DNA of 44,013 nt from Vulcanimicrobiota bacterium (GTDB lineage: Bacteria > Vulcanimicrobiota > Vulcanimicrobiia > Vulcanimicrobiales > Vulcanimicrobiaceae). Position numbers and translations under genes: made by a program. Position 1 is the stretch's first letter. Each line of letters opens with the position of its first letter. Where the stretch lies: assembly GCA_019232905.1 (NCBI GenBank), contig JAFANA010000116.1, forward strand, positions 1 to 44,013. Direction: 5' to 3'. The notes beneath the pieces were generated by a model. That model ran no database searches, had not been told where the DNA came from, and saw only the letters and a list, made by a program, of their open reading frames with translations. This document shows positions 1-8,181 of the stretch, piece by piece.

Positions 1-320
1 CAGGTTGCCCCGTAGGAAGCCAATTCTGCAGCCAGTGTCGCTAATGAGTTGACTGAACGCGCGCACGAGTTCCGCGTGTCTGCAACGGCATCTTCGCGGA
101 TCGCAGACCCATCTCGAAGGCACGACCTTAGTTATCGAATGTGGGTCGGGTGCGCCGGTGGCCGAACACGATGCCAGCAACATGGCAGCAAGCCACACGC
201 TCGCTTCATGCCCGTCCGAACGGCAAAAGGCGCGATTCTCGTGACATAGCTGAGGGCCGTTCTCCGCGAATCTACCGATGTCGCAGGAGAAAGTGAATAT
301 CATTGCGACATTAGTTGGCT
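1..320. other. Gene-free left edge / leader upstream of TonB receptor
   Basis: No coding region here can be supported. The only open frame of note (49-249, 66 codons) has no ribosome site, no recognisable domain and an Arg/Ser/His-rich composition typical of chance frames in GC-rich DNA. The stretch runs up to a strong plus-strand terminator hairpin at 321-360. It may be the downstream flank of a gene lying outside the window, or an untranslated leader of the receptor gene. I looked for a cobalamin-riboswitch core, common upstream of TonB receptors, and did not find one. Confidence 0.4.
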
Positions 321-360
321 AACCAAACGCGTGCGGGACCGCACCGTTTGGTTTTCTTTT
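321..360 (+). terminator. Rho-independent terminator upstream of TonB receptor 1
   Basis: Arms AACCAAACG (321-329) and CGTTTGGTT (345-353) pair perfectly and enclose a second inner stem GTGCGG/CCGCAC (331-336 and 339-344). The hairpin is followed by TTCTTTT (354-360). It points along the plus strand, 66 bases before the preferred receptor start. It either ends an upstream transcript or works as an attenuator in the receptor leader. It also argues against the more upstream TTG at 315 as the receptor start, because that would place a terminator inside the coding region. Confidence 0.75.
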
Positions 361-425
361 ACCTGAAGGCGTCTTCGGGGATGCACACGGGCAACGCCGG
401 CGCCTTTTCCGGAGTGGAGAACATA

Positions 426-3281
426 TTGAAAGCACCTCTTCGCTTTCGGCGGGGACGGGTAGCCATAGGGCTATGTCTCGCCGCGGTATTTCTTTCAGCG
501 CCGCTTCCTGTGCGGGCAGGCACCACCGGCATGATCACGGGCGTCGTCACCGACGGGACGACGGGCGCCCCAGTGGCCAACGTCCGCGTAACCGCCGCGT
601 CGCCCAGCCAGACGGAAACGACGACGACCAACGCGTCCGGATTCTATGCCGTGCAAACGCTCGTCCCGGATACGTATAGCGTTTCATTTCAGGCCAAGGG
701 CTACGACGTGGCGAGCACGCCCGGCATTGTCGTGCAGCAAGACCTTCAGAGTAAACTCGACTTCAAGCTCACGAAAGCCCTAAAAACAATCGCCAAAGTC
801 AGCGCGCGCAGTGCTGGAAATTTGGTTCAGCCATACACCGGAACGGACGTCTATAACGTCAGCGGTGCTCAGCTAAACGCAGCAACCGGCGGTGACAACT
901 TGCACCGGACGATTTACGACTACCTCGCGACAATTCCGGGCGTCACGCCGATCGGCGGCAGTTTTCCGGCCGAACCTTCGATCCGCGGCGGCTATGACGT
1001 GGACAACGGTTACGAACTCGACGGCGTGCCGATCACGGAGCGCGTCACGGGCTATTTCACGACGAATCTGACCGATCTCGGCATCTCGAACGTCGAAGTG
1101 TACACGGGCGGTTTGGGTGCCAACAACGCCGGCAACGGCTTGGGCGTCATCAACTCCGTGATCAAAGCCGGGACTTATCCCGGATTCGGAATGGTCTCGG
1201 CCGGCGCATCGGGTCCGGGCTACGGTCATTTCCTTCGCGCCGAATACGGCAGCGCGACGCAGAACCACCGGTATTCTTGGTATCTCGCATTCGATGGCGC
1301 CAATACGTACAACACGTTCTGGAGCGGATCGAGCAACCCCAACATTCCGATCGACGTGCTCGGAATCAATTCCTCAAACCCCGGCCATGTGGTAACGAAA
1401 GATTTCATCGGCAATTTTCACTACCGGCCGGACAATCGGAACGACTTCCAGTTCTTTTATCAGAACAGCTTGATGGACGATGTGGCGAACTACAACATGT
1501 TCTTCGGCACGCAGAACGCGCCATATATGCGTATCTTGCCCTGCCCCGGCGCGGTTCCGGATCCCAATTCGCAAAGCACGAACGCCACAGGCGGAACTGC
1601 ACCGAATGGCCAGCCGTGTCCGGCGGGCTACTACTGGCAATCGCTGGCGAACGGCAGCGGAAATCAAATGGAGCACTTCTCGGGCATCGGGAAGATTCAG
1701 TGGAATCACATCATCGACGACCACTCGAGCATTGCGCTTCGGTTGGCTGAAAATTTCAACGAATATATCTGGAATCAGCCGTTCGAAGATCCGAATCAAC
1801 CGGGTGAGAACTTGGGCACGGGTTGCCCCGCAACGCCGTACGCGCCGGGTTCGCCTGTGCCGGTAAGCACTTCGGGAAATCCCTGTAACGAAGACTTGGG
1901 CGGTTACTATCAGGATCGCAAAGCGCACCAATATTACGCATCGATGGATTACACGTCGACGCCGACCGCCGACGTGACGTATAAAGCCGGCATCGGTCAG
2001 GAATACGATAATTCGTACCGTCTCGTCGCATACCCGAACAAGATGAACTTCCCAGGAAGTGTAGGAAGCACGAACTCTTGTTACGGAACGGCTTTCACGT
2101 GGCCGTGCACAAATGCGTTAACCGACATTCCCACGCACGTACCGTACGCGTACGGGCAGGCTTCGTTCAACCTTGGGCGTTGGACGATACAACCGGGACT
2201 TCGTTGGACGGCAATGTTCTATGGATTCCCCGACGCCGTCGGCGGCGCGCACCAGATGGACTTTTTTGCGCCGTCGGTGCTCGGTACGTACCGCCTGGGG
2301 CGGAATGATGCGTTTCGTTTCTCCTATGCGACGACGGGACAATTTATCGGTAACGAATTCGTCTACCGGTTCAACAGTCCGACGTATAACCCGCTGACGA
2401 ACGGCGAACAGGCCTACACGCCGTACATCAACCACGTCACCGACTTCCAGTGGGAGCACCAGTTCGGACCGAACACATCGCTAAAATTCGGCCCGTATTA
2501 CCGCGCTTCGAACAACTATTTCGGTTCGTACACGCCGTTTATCGGATTCGAGCCCGGAACGACGATTCCGAAATACGGCGATCCGGAACTGGTCGACAAC
2601 GTCCATATTCGCGCACTCGGCTTCGAGTTCGGTTTGAGCCACCTCGACCCGCGAAACACGGGCGCGTCGTTTTGGCTCTCGTCTTCGTACAACAACTACT
2701 GGACGCAGGTGTCGAACGTGACCGGCGGACAGGTTTCATTCCTCAGCTTTCCGCTCCCCGGAAACATCACCGGCCAGGGAATCTACGTTCGCGGCTATCA
2801 GACACCCCTCTTTACAAGCACGTTGACTGCCGATTTCCACTCGCACGGTTGGCACATTATGCCGGTCGTGTACTACGCGTTCGACACGTTCTACAACACG
2901 GGCGGTTGTGTCGATACGACGCTCGATCCGCACTTCGGGCCGCCGGTGAACGACTGCATCAGTGCGTTGAACGACATGGGCACGCAGGTGCTCGCCCCCG
3001 AGCAGGTCGGCGGAGGATACTTCTACGTGAACACAACGGTCCTGAAGGAACTCACGAAACGCGTCGACGTCGGCATTCGCATCTCGAATCTGACCAATCA
3101 ACAAAAATCGACGACGCCGTGCTACAACGCACAGGACCCGAACCTTCCGGACGGCTACGGCTCCGGCTGTTACGGTCAGAACGGTTCAGGATCGAATTTC
3201 AAAGCGCCGATCGGCTGGGTCTATCAACCGATCACACAGGATCCGCGAACCATCGAGGGGTTCGTCACGATTCACCTGTAG
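426..3281 (+). CDS. TonB-dependent outer-membrane receptor with carboxypeptidase-regulatory-like N-terminal domain
   Basis: Outer-membrane beta-barrel for active uptake of an unknown ligand, powered through TonB. The preferred start is TTG 426, preceded by GGAG six bases upstream; ATG 381 is in frame but has a poorer ribosome site. From TTG 426 the protein has about 951 residues: a signal peptide ending VRA-G (cut after about residue 31), a CarboxypepD_reg-like beta-sandwich (about 32-120), a plug domain (about 130-240, with SIRGG and ELDGVP motifs), then a barrel rich in aromatic, Asn and Gly residues. No exbB/exbD/tonB lies nearby, so energising proteins must be encoded elsewhere. It is a paralogue of the receptor at the right edge: both share the regulatory-like domain and a KTLKTIA-type segment before the plug. 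Substrate cannot be read from sequence. Confidence 0.9.
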   Translation: MKAPLRFRRGRVAIGLCLAAVFLSAPLPVRAGTTGMITGVVTDGTTGAPVANVRVTAASPSQTETTTTNASGFYAVQTLVPDTYSVSFQAKGYDVASTPGIVVQQDLQSKLDFKLTKALKTIAKVSARSAGNLVQPYTGTDVYNVSGAQLNAATGGDNLHRTIYDYLATIPGVTPIGGSFPAEPSIRGGYDVDNGYELDGVPITERVTGYFTTNLTDLGISNVEVYTGGLGANNAGNGLGVINSVIKAGTYPGFGMVSAGASGPGYGHFLRAEYGSATQNHRYSWYLAFDGANTYNTFWSGSSNPNIPIDVLGINSSNPGHVVTKDFIGNFHYRPDNRNDFQFFYQNSLMDDVANYNMFFGTQNAPYMRILPCPGAVPDPNSQSTNATGGTAPNGQPCPAGYYWQSLANGSGNQMEHFSGIGKIQWNHIIDDHSSIALRLAENFNEYIWNQPFEDPNQPGENLGTGCPATPYAPGSPVPVSTSGNPCNEDLGGYYQDRKAHQYYASMDYTSTPTADVTYKAGIGQEYDNSYRLVAYPNKMNFPGSVGSTNSCYGTAFTWPCTNALTDIPTHVPYAYGQASFNLGRWTIQPGLRWTAMFYGFPDAVGGAHQMDFFAPSVLGTYRLGRNDAFRFSYATTGQFIGNEFVYRFNSPTYNPLTNGEQAYTPYINHVTDFQWEHQFGPNTSLKFGPYYRASNNYFGSYTPFIGFEPGTTIPKYGDPELVDNVHIRALGFEFGLSHLDPRNTGASFWLSSSYNNYWTQVSNVTGGQVSFLSFPLPGNITGQGIYVRGYQTPLFTSTLTADFHSHGWHIMPVVYYAFDTFYNTGGCVDTTLDPHFGPPVNDCISALNDMGTQVLAPEQVGGGYFYVNTTVLKELTKRVDVGIRISNLTNQQKSTTPCYNAQDPNLPDGYGSGCYGQNGSGSNFKAPIGWVYQPITQDPRTIEGFVTIHL

Positions 3282-3303
3282 TCGCGTGGACGCTTGACCG
3301 ACG

Positions 3304-3336
3304 AGGGCGATGTGAAAACATCGCCCTTCTTTTTCT
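3304..3336 (+). terminator. Rho-independent terminator after TonB receptor 1
   Basis: A perfect 10-bp stem AGGGCGATGT (3304-3313) / ACATCGCCCT (3318-3327) with a GAAA tetraloop is followed by TTCTTTTTCT. It lies 22 bases after the receptor stop codon and separates the receptor from the epoxide hydrolase gene. Confidence 0.9.
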
Positions 3337-3450
3337 GCTGGGAACCCACTCCTCGCGATGCACAGTCGAAGTGTATTGCACCCTCTCTCTGCGAGTAGGA
3401 TCATTGTCTAATCATGCGCAGTTGAGGCTTGCGTCAGAGAGGAGCAATCC

Positions 3451-4761
3451 ATGGAAAGATCCTCAAACCTAAGCCGCCGGAACTTCTGCACGATAACGGC
3501 CGCTGCGGTAGCGGCGACGCCGTTGCTTGCTCAAGCGCAGGCGACAAGTGACGATTCGATCCGCCCGTTTCGCGTCAACATTCCGGATTCTACAATCACC
3601 GAGATGCAACGGCGCATCAAGGCGACGATATGGCCCGAACGCGAGACCGTTACCGACACGTCTCAGGGCGTTCCGTTGGCGATGATGCAGGGCCTCGCAA
3701 GCTATTGGGCGTCCGGCTACGACTGGCGAAAGTGCGAGGCCAAACTGAACGCGCTTCCGCAGTTCAAGACCCAAATCGACGGACTCGACATTCACTTCAT
3801 CCACGTCCGGTCGAAACACGCCAATGCGCTGCCCTTGATCGTTACGCACGGCTGGCCGGGATCGATCATCGAACAGCTCAAGATCATCGAGCCGCTCACA
3901 GATCCCACGGCACACGGCGGGACCGCCGCTGATGCGTTTCATATCGTGATTCCATCGATACCCGGGTATGGATTTTCCGGGAAGCCTACCGTGACCGGCT
4001 GGGGTACGGACCACGTCGCACGCGTTTGGGTCACTCTGATGAAACGCCTCGGTTACACGCGTTTCGTCGCGCAAGGCGGTGATATCGGTTCGGTCGTTAC
4101 GACACTGATGGGCGAACAGGCCGCGCCGGGACTCCTGGCTATTCACACGAGCCTGCCGGCTACCGTTCCAAAGAACATCGCAAAATCGATCAGTTGCGGC
4201 GATCCCGCGCCGGCAAGTCTTTCACCGGATGAGAAACTCGCGTACCAGCAACTGCAGCTGCTCTACGGAAAACAATTCGCCTACGCAGCCTTCATGCACA
4301 CGCGACCGGAAACATTGTACGGATTGGTCGATTCGCCGGTCGGACTGGCCGCGTGGTTGCTGGACCATGGCGACGGCTGGAACCAGCCTGCGGCGGTCGT
4401 GATCTCTGCCGTGGCCGGACAAACGGTCGATGGACATTCCGCAGGCGCGCTGACGCGCGACGACGTTCTTGACAACATCACGCTGTATTGGGTCACGAGC
4501 ACGGCAGTTTCGGCAGCTCGCTCCTATTGGGAAAATAAAACGAGCCCATTAAATGCGGCGAACGTTTCGATACCGGCCGCAGCGACGGTTTTCCCGGGCG
4601 AAATTTACCTCGCGCCTCGCAGTTGGACCGAACAGGCATTTCACAAACTGATTTATTTCCATAAGGCGTCGGCCGGCGGCCACTTCGCCGCTTGGGAGCA
4701 GCCGCAAATTTTTTCAGAAGAATTGCGCGCAGCGTTTAAAACGCTAAGGACGGCACAATGA
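3451..4761 (+). CDS. Tat-exported epoxide hydrolase (alpha/beta hydrolase, microsomal/juvenile-hormone type)
   Basis: Predicted to open epoxides to vicinal diols. The ATG at 3451 follows GGAG (3441-3444). The N-terminus carries a twin-arginine signal (SRRNF at residues 8-12, then an Ala-rich hydrophobic stretch ending near AQA), so a folded enzyme is probably exported. An epoxide-hydrolase N-terminal (EHN) domain spans about 36-145. The alpha/beta-hydrolase core shows HGWPGS (133-138, oxyanion loop), the nucleophile Asp211 in GGDIGS, and the likely catalytic His411 in GGHFAAWEQP. At 436 residues it has the usual family length. Its stop overlaps the next start (ATGA), so it is coupled to the cytochrome P460-like gene. 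Export by Tat is unusual, since most relatives are cytosolic. The substrate is unknown. Confidence 0.88.
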   Translation: MERSSNLSRRNFCTITAAAVAATPLLAQAQATSDDSIRPFRVNIPDSTITEMQRRIKATIWPERETVTDTSQGVPLAMMQGLASYWASGYDWRKCEAKLNALPQFKTQIDGLDIHFIHVRSKHANALPLIVTHGWPGSIIEQLKIIEPLTDPTAHGGTAADAFHIVIPSIPGYGFSGKPTVTGWGTDHVARVWVTLMKRLGYTRFVAQGGDIGSVVTTLMGEQAAPGLLAIHTSLPATVPKNIAKSISCGDPAPASLSPDEKLAYQQLQLLYGKQFAYAAFMHTRPETLYGLVDSPVGLAAWLLDHGDGWNQPAAVVISAVAGQTVDGHSAGALTRDDVLDNITLYWVTSTAVSAARSYWENKTSPLNAANVSIPAAATVFPGEIYLAPRSWTEQAFHKLIYFHKASAGGHFAAWEQPQIFSEELRAAFKTLRTAQ

Positions 4762-5258
4762 AACGCATTCGCGGACTGCTGTTCTCGCTGATCGCGGGAG
4801 CGGCAATCGGCTACGCGTTTCTTTCGAACGTGCGTGCCGGGGACGAGGCGTCGCCGGTCTTCGGCGTTACCATTCCATCGGGCTACCGCACATGGCAACT
4901 CGTATCGGTGCATTCAACAAAAGGCTACCTGAAAGCGATCTGGGGAAATCCAACGGCGCTGCAAGCGTATCTCCATAAAACGCTCCCCTTCCCCGACGGC
5001 ACCGTGCTCGTGAAACAAACCTGGAGAAGCGTAGCGTTGAATTCGGTGCCGGCGGCCGACATTTCCGGACCTCAAGATCACATTCAAGTGATGGTTAAGA
5101 ACTCGAAGAAATACGCGAAAACGGGAGGTTGGGGCTTCGGCGAGTGGGTGAATGGGGTCGTTTCCGGGGCGGCACGGGAGCAAAGTTGCTTCCCGTGCCA
5201 CACCCAAAACGCTCAAGTGCGGGGGAACGATTTCGTCTTCACGACCTACTCGCCGTAG
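4758..5258 (+). CDS. Cytochrome P460-family c-type haem protein
   Basis: A 166-residue exported protein. The N-terminal hydrophobic segment (about residues 4-27, ending VRAG) is a signal peptide or anchor. The C-terminal haem c motif CFPCH is at 144-148, and the body resembles the cytochrome P460 family (TVLVKQ and GGWGFGEW-like stretches). In characterised members P460 haems oxidise hydroxylamine or similar small molecules; that role is not established here. The start overlaps the stop of the epoxide hydrolase by ATGA, implying one mRNA and possibly a shared periplasmic oxidation pathway. The Lys-haem cross-link of true P460 cannot be assigned by eye. No terminator with a T-run follows, only a hairpin at 5317-5339. 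Confidence 0.75.
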   Translation: MKRIRGLLFSLIAGAAIGYAFLSNVRAGDEASPVFGVTIPSGYRTWQLVSVHSTKGYLKAIWGNPTALQAYLHKTLPFPDGTVLVKQTWRSVALNSVPAADISGPQDHIQVMVKNSKKYAKTGGWGFGEWVNGVVSGAAREQSCFPCHTQNAQVRGNDFVFTTYSP

Positions 5259-5507
5259 TGTGAGCCACCCGTGATTCCGATCGCGGTGCACGCGAAGAAG
5301 TCGTCCGCGAACCACGGCCGGCAAACCAAAACTGCCGGCAGAACGCTCCAGCGTCTTCTGTGCTAGAACTAACGGATTAACGCGCGCAAACTCGCTCATC
5401 CCGCCACTTCGGATGTCGCGTCTCTTTGCTACGAGACAAACCTGCGATTGTTTCGAAGTGGTGAGGGGAGCGGCCTTGCCGTTATGGCATTTGATTTCAG
5501 CGTTGAT
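5259..5507. other. Convergent intergenic region with hairpin
   Basis: Between the convergent ends of the P460-like and MscS-like genes. It contains a 7-bp stem GCCGGCA (5317-5323) / TGCCGGC (5333-5339) without a T-run on either strand, so at best a weak or Rho-assisted terminator. No small gene is convincing. Confidence 0.35.
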
Positions 5508-6947
5508 TTATGATTTGCCGAGCCGGTGACTTGCAAAAAACGCGTGGATGCGCTGCGTAAGCAACGCAAGTGCACCGCCTGACGGTAGCTGCTCATGCTG
5601 CTTCCCGAGCTCCGAAAGCACGTCGGCTCGAGTTGCGAGCATGCGCCCTAGTTCCTCGACGATTTCCGGCCGCGCAGCGATAAACGGCTCGAACGCCGCC
5701 TTACTTACTTCATACAGGACGGCATCGGTCAGCGCAATGACGGAAGCGCTGCGCGGCGATCCGGTGAGTAACGACATCTCGCCGAAGTACTGTCCCGGTC
5801 CTAAACGCGCGACGACATGCCGCTCGCCGTTTGACAACTCCGTCACGACTTCAAGAACGCCGCGTCCGATGACGAAGAGCGAATCGCCCTGGGCACCCTT
5901 TTCGACAAGAACGGCGCCGCGATGAACGTCACGGCGTTCGAGGTTTTTTGCAAGCATCGTCCGTTCGAACGTCGAGAGCGATTCAAATACATGGATGCGT
6001 CCGACGAGGTGCGCAAGCGACGCCTGACGATCGCCTTCATTCGTGCCTTTTGCGCGCGTGAGTTCAATCGATTTCCGCTGGAGCGGACGTTTGAGTCCTG
6101 CCCACGCCATGTGCGCCCAAACTTCCGTCAAGACATTCGTTCGGATATCGTTTACGCGCGCGTAGGAATCGACGAAAAACTCGAGATTGTAACCGATCGA
6201 GTCCTCATTGAAACTCACGATTTGCACGTTCGGCAGCGGATTGTCGAGAACGCCGCTCGCACTGCGGGCAGCGGATTTGAGAATCTCGCGAACCTCGTGC
6301 GGCTGTTCCGAATCGTCGATGTTGATGAGAACGCTGGCCTTATGAACCGTCGTGGGCCGGTGGTGGTTGACGATGCGATATTTCGAAATGATGCTGTTCG
6401 GAATAATCAGGATATCGCGACTGCGCAGCTGCACGTGCGTCGAGCGCCAGTTGGTTTCGACGACCTCTCCTGCAAGCTCGGGTCCAATGGAAACCCATTC
6501 TCCGATTCGATACGGATGTTCGAGATTGAGCGCGATGCCGGAAAAGACGTCGGCGAGTGTGTTCTGTAACGCGAGACCGATGACGATCGCGATAATTCCC
6601 GAGGTCGCGAAGACGGTATTGACGGGAAAATCGAAGACAAACGCAGCAATCGCGCAGGCTGCCGCAAAGTATGCCACGATTCCGGTCAAGTCGCCGACGA
6701 TCTTGCGCGTTTGCGGTCGCCCGGCTTTCGTGAACATTCGCTGCAGCGCGAGATCCGCCGCAATCGGCACGAGCCAGGCTAGTGAGAGCCACCACATCAC
6801 CGCAAGCACGATGGCTGCCAGATGGTTTCCCGGCAACGACGAGATGCTCAGCCGGTAGGTCGGAAACACCGCCAGCCACTTGAGTGCTGCACTCGCCGCC
6901 CCGAACGCTACAAGCCCGGCCAGAAAGCGCATCAAGACCGACTTCAT
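5508..6947 (-). CDS. MscS-family ion channel with C-terminal cyclic-nucleotide-binding domain
   Basis: Inner-membrane channel of the MscS superfamily fused to a cNMP-binding domain, the architecture of bacterial cyclic-nucleotide-gated channels. ATG 6947 is chosen because the frame upstream is low-complexity Arg/Ser shadow of the divergent methyltransferase gene. That gives about 479 residues. The N-terminal part has several membrane helices; the last, Gly/Ala-rich one leads into the MscS signature around GLALQNTLADVFSGI. A cytosolic beta domain follows. The C-terminal cNMP domain (about 330-460) shows GDSLFVI and FGEMSLLTGSPRSASV, with the Glu and Arg that bind the cyclic phosphate. Its start lies 31 bases from the divergent prmC-like start, so promoters overlap. 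Gating by cAMP or cGMP is a family-based prediction. Confidence 0.88.
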   Translation of the reverse strand: MKSVLMRFLAGLVAFGAASAALKWLAVFPTYRLSISSLPGNHLAAIVLAVMWWLSLAWLVPIAADLALQRMFTKAGRPQTRKIVGDLTGIVAYFAAACAIAAFVFDFPVNTVFATSGIIAIVIGLALQNTLADVFSGIALNLEHPYRIGEWVSIGPELAGEVVETNWRSTHVQLRSRDILIIPNSIISKYRIVNHHRPTTVHKASVLINIDDSEQPHEVREILKSAARSASGVLDNPLPNVQIVSFNEDSIGYNLEFFVDSYARVNDIRTNVLTEVWAHMAWAGLKRPLQRKSIELTRAKGTNEGDRQASLAHLVGRIHVFESLSTFERTMLAKNLERRDVHRGAVLVEKGAQGDSLFVIGRGVLEVVTELSNGERHVVARLGPGQYFGEMSLLTGSPRSASVIALTDAVLYEVSKAAFEPFIAARPEIVEELGRMLATRADVLSELGKQHEQLPSGGALALLTQRIHAFFASHRLGKS

Positions 6948-6978
6948 AGGTAGAATATCGGCCGTTGCTCGAAGGCAG

Positions 6979-7794
6979 ATGACGATGATTGCTCTCTCCG
7001 GCGAAGCGTTCGCGCAGATCGTTGCAAAGCTTCGAACGGCCGGCTGCGTCTTCGCGGACGAGGAGGCACGCCTCCTCATCGCCTCCGCGGCATCGCGCAG
7101 CGAGCTCGTTGCCATGCTCGATCGGCGCACCGGCGGCATCCCGCTCGAGCATGTCGTCGGGTGGGTTGAGTTCTGCGGAATGCGCCTGCGCATTGAGCCC
7201 GGCGTCTTTGTCCCGCGCCGCCGCAGCGAACTGCTCGCGCATACCGCTACCGAGCTCGCGCGCGAGAACGGACGACGGCCTTGCGTTCTCCTCGACCTGT
7301 GCTGCGGGAATGGCGCAATCGGCGCCACGATCGGTAGCGCGTTCGATAGTCTGGAACTGTATGCAGTCGACGTCGAATCCGCCGCGGTGCGCTGCGCGCG
7401 GGAAAATCTTCCTCAGGCACATGTCTACATCGGTAATCTCTACGAGCCGTTGCCGGCGCAGCTCGAGAGGCGCGTCGATGTGATCGTTGCGAACGCACCG
7501 TACGTTCCCAGCAACGAGATCGAGTTGTTGCCGGCCGAGGCACGCCTCCACGAGCCGCTCGTTGCACTCGACGGCGGTCATGACGGGCTGGACGTAACGC
7601 GTAAGATTGCTGCAGGCGCGTCACGCTGGCTCACGGCCGATGGTCATCTCTTGATCGAAACCGGCGCACACCAAGCACCAAAAACCGTCGAGATCTTTGC
7701 CTCTAACGGCTTCCAAACCGATGTTGTTTCTTCGGAAGAGTTCGGCGCTACGGTCGTTGTCGGCTCGACGAAAAAACCGGCCTACGGTTCTTAA
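6979..7794 (+). CDS. PrmC/HemK-related N5-glutamine methyltransferase
   Basis: SAM-dependent class I methyltransferase related to PrmC, which methylates the GGQ glutamine of release factors. The start is ATG 6979, or ATG 6985; GAAGG at 6971-6975 sits 3 or 9 bases upstream, and the longer frame runs into the divergent MscS gene. From 6979 it has 271 residues: a helical N-terminal domain (1-75), the SAM loop DLCCGNGAIG (106-115), an acidic SAM ribose site around AVD (129-131) and the substrate motif NAPY (172-175). True PrmC has NPPY; the Pro-to-Ala change is seen in a PrmC-related subfamily of unknown substrate, so prmC is not assigned. Its last codons overlap a minus-strand terminator at 7771-7805. 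Confidence 0.8.
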   Translation: MTMIALSGEAFAQIVAKLRTAGCVFADEEARLLIASAASRSELVAMLDRRTGGIPLEHVVGWVEFCGMRLRIEPGVFVPRRRSELLAHTATELARENGRRPCVLLDLCCGNGAIGATIGSAFDSLELYAVDVESAAVRCARENLPQAHVYIGNLYEPLPAQLERRVDVIVANAPYVPSNEIELLPAEARLHEPLVALDGGHDGLDVTRKIAAGASRWLTADGHLLIETGAHQAPKTVEIFASNGFQTDVVSSEEFGATVVVGSTKKPAYGS

Positions 7795-7805
7795 CCGTAG
7801 GCCGG
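7771..7805 (-). terminator. Terminator of the HiPIP gene, overlapping the 3' end of the methyltransferase gene
   Basis: A perfect 13-bp stem CCGGCCTACGGTT (7777-7789) / AACCGTAGGCCGG (7793-7805) with a 3-base loop is flanked by AAAAAA at 7771-7776, which reads as a T-run on the minus strand. It therefore terminates the leftward HiPIP transcript, while doubling as the last codons and stop of the rightward methyltransferase gene. Confidence 0.88.
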
Positions 7806-7831
7806 CTCGACCAAAATGAATGCGATGAAGG

Positions 7832-8095
7832 TTACTTTTTAGACCATGCGACGCACCAGCCGTTGGGGCTGATTTTTCCGGTGACAACCGAGCAACTCGA
7901 GGGCGGTTTGAAAAGGCTGCACGTGCTGCACTTTTCGCCGTTCTTTCCCGGCTTGTCCTGATATTTGAACTGTTTCTTGTTATCTGCCGCAACGGCCGGC
8001 AACGCGCCGCCTGCGAGCGCTGCAGCGAGCGCAGGGAGCAGAACGATCTGTTTGAGCGCGTCCGCACGCGTACGATTCTGCGAGTCGTCTTTCAT
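7832..8095 (-). CDS. High-potential iron-sulfur protein (HiPIP)
   Basis: Small periplasmic electron carrier with one [4Fe-4S] cluster cycling between 2+ and 3+. ATG 8095 is preceded by a strong GGAGGTG ribosome site (8101-8107 region); the frame extends further upstream but without need. The 87-residue precursor has an export signal (about 1-37, ending AVA) and cluster cysteines 56, 59, 68 and 81 in the HiPIP spacing C-x2-C-x8-C-x12-C, with the typical GWC near the end. The mature domain, about 50 residues, is at the short end of the family. HiPIPs usually serve photosynthetic or respiratory electron transfer; its partner may be the nearby lipoprotein cytochrome c, but they are not in one operon. 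Confidence 0.88.
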   Translation of the reverse strand: MKDDSQNRTRADALKQIVLLPALAAALAGGALPAVAADNKKQFKYQDKPGKNGEKCSTCSLFKPPSSCSVVTGKISPNGWCVAWSKK

Positions 8096-8181
8096 CCGTA
8101 CACCTCCGTACTCACCCCGTTGCGCCACGGAAAAGCCGATTTCCCGCAGGCGCGACGAAGCCGCCGCGGGTAACACAGAGC

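Noticed and set aside
49-249. Small plus-strand gene of 66 codons
   Set aside because: No ribosome site, no domain, composition of a chance frame.
1-320. Cobalamin riboswitch upstream of TonB receptor 1
   Set aside because: GGTTGCC-like and GCCAGTG-like strings occur near the left edge, but the conserved core and B12 box are not present in the right order; only the terminator hairpin is solid.
2450-3472. Plus-strand frame of 340 codons in another phase over the receptor 3' end
   Set aside because: Shadow of the receptor; it runs through the terminator at 3304-3336 and lacks a domain.
6948-7581. Long minus-strand frames opposite the PrmC-like gene
   Set aside because: Arg/Ser-rich shadow translations; the MscS-type protein starts cleanly at 6947.
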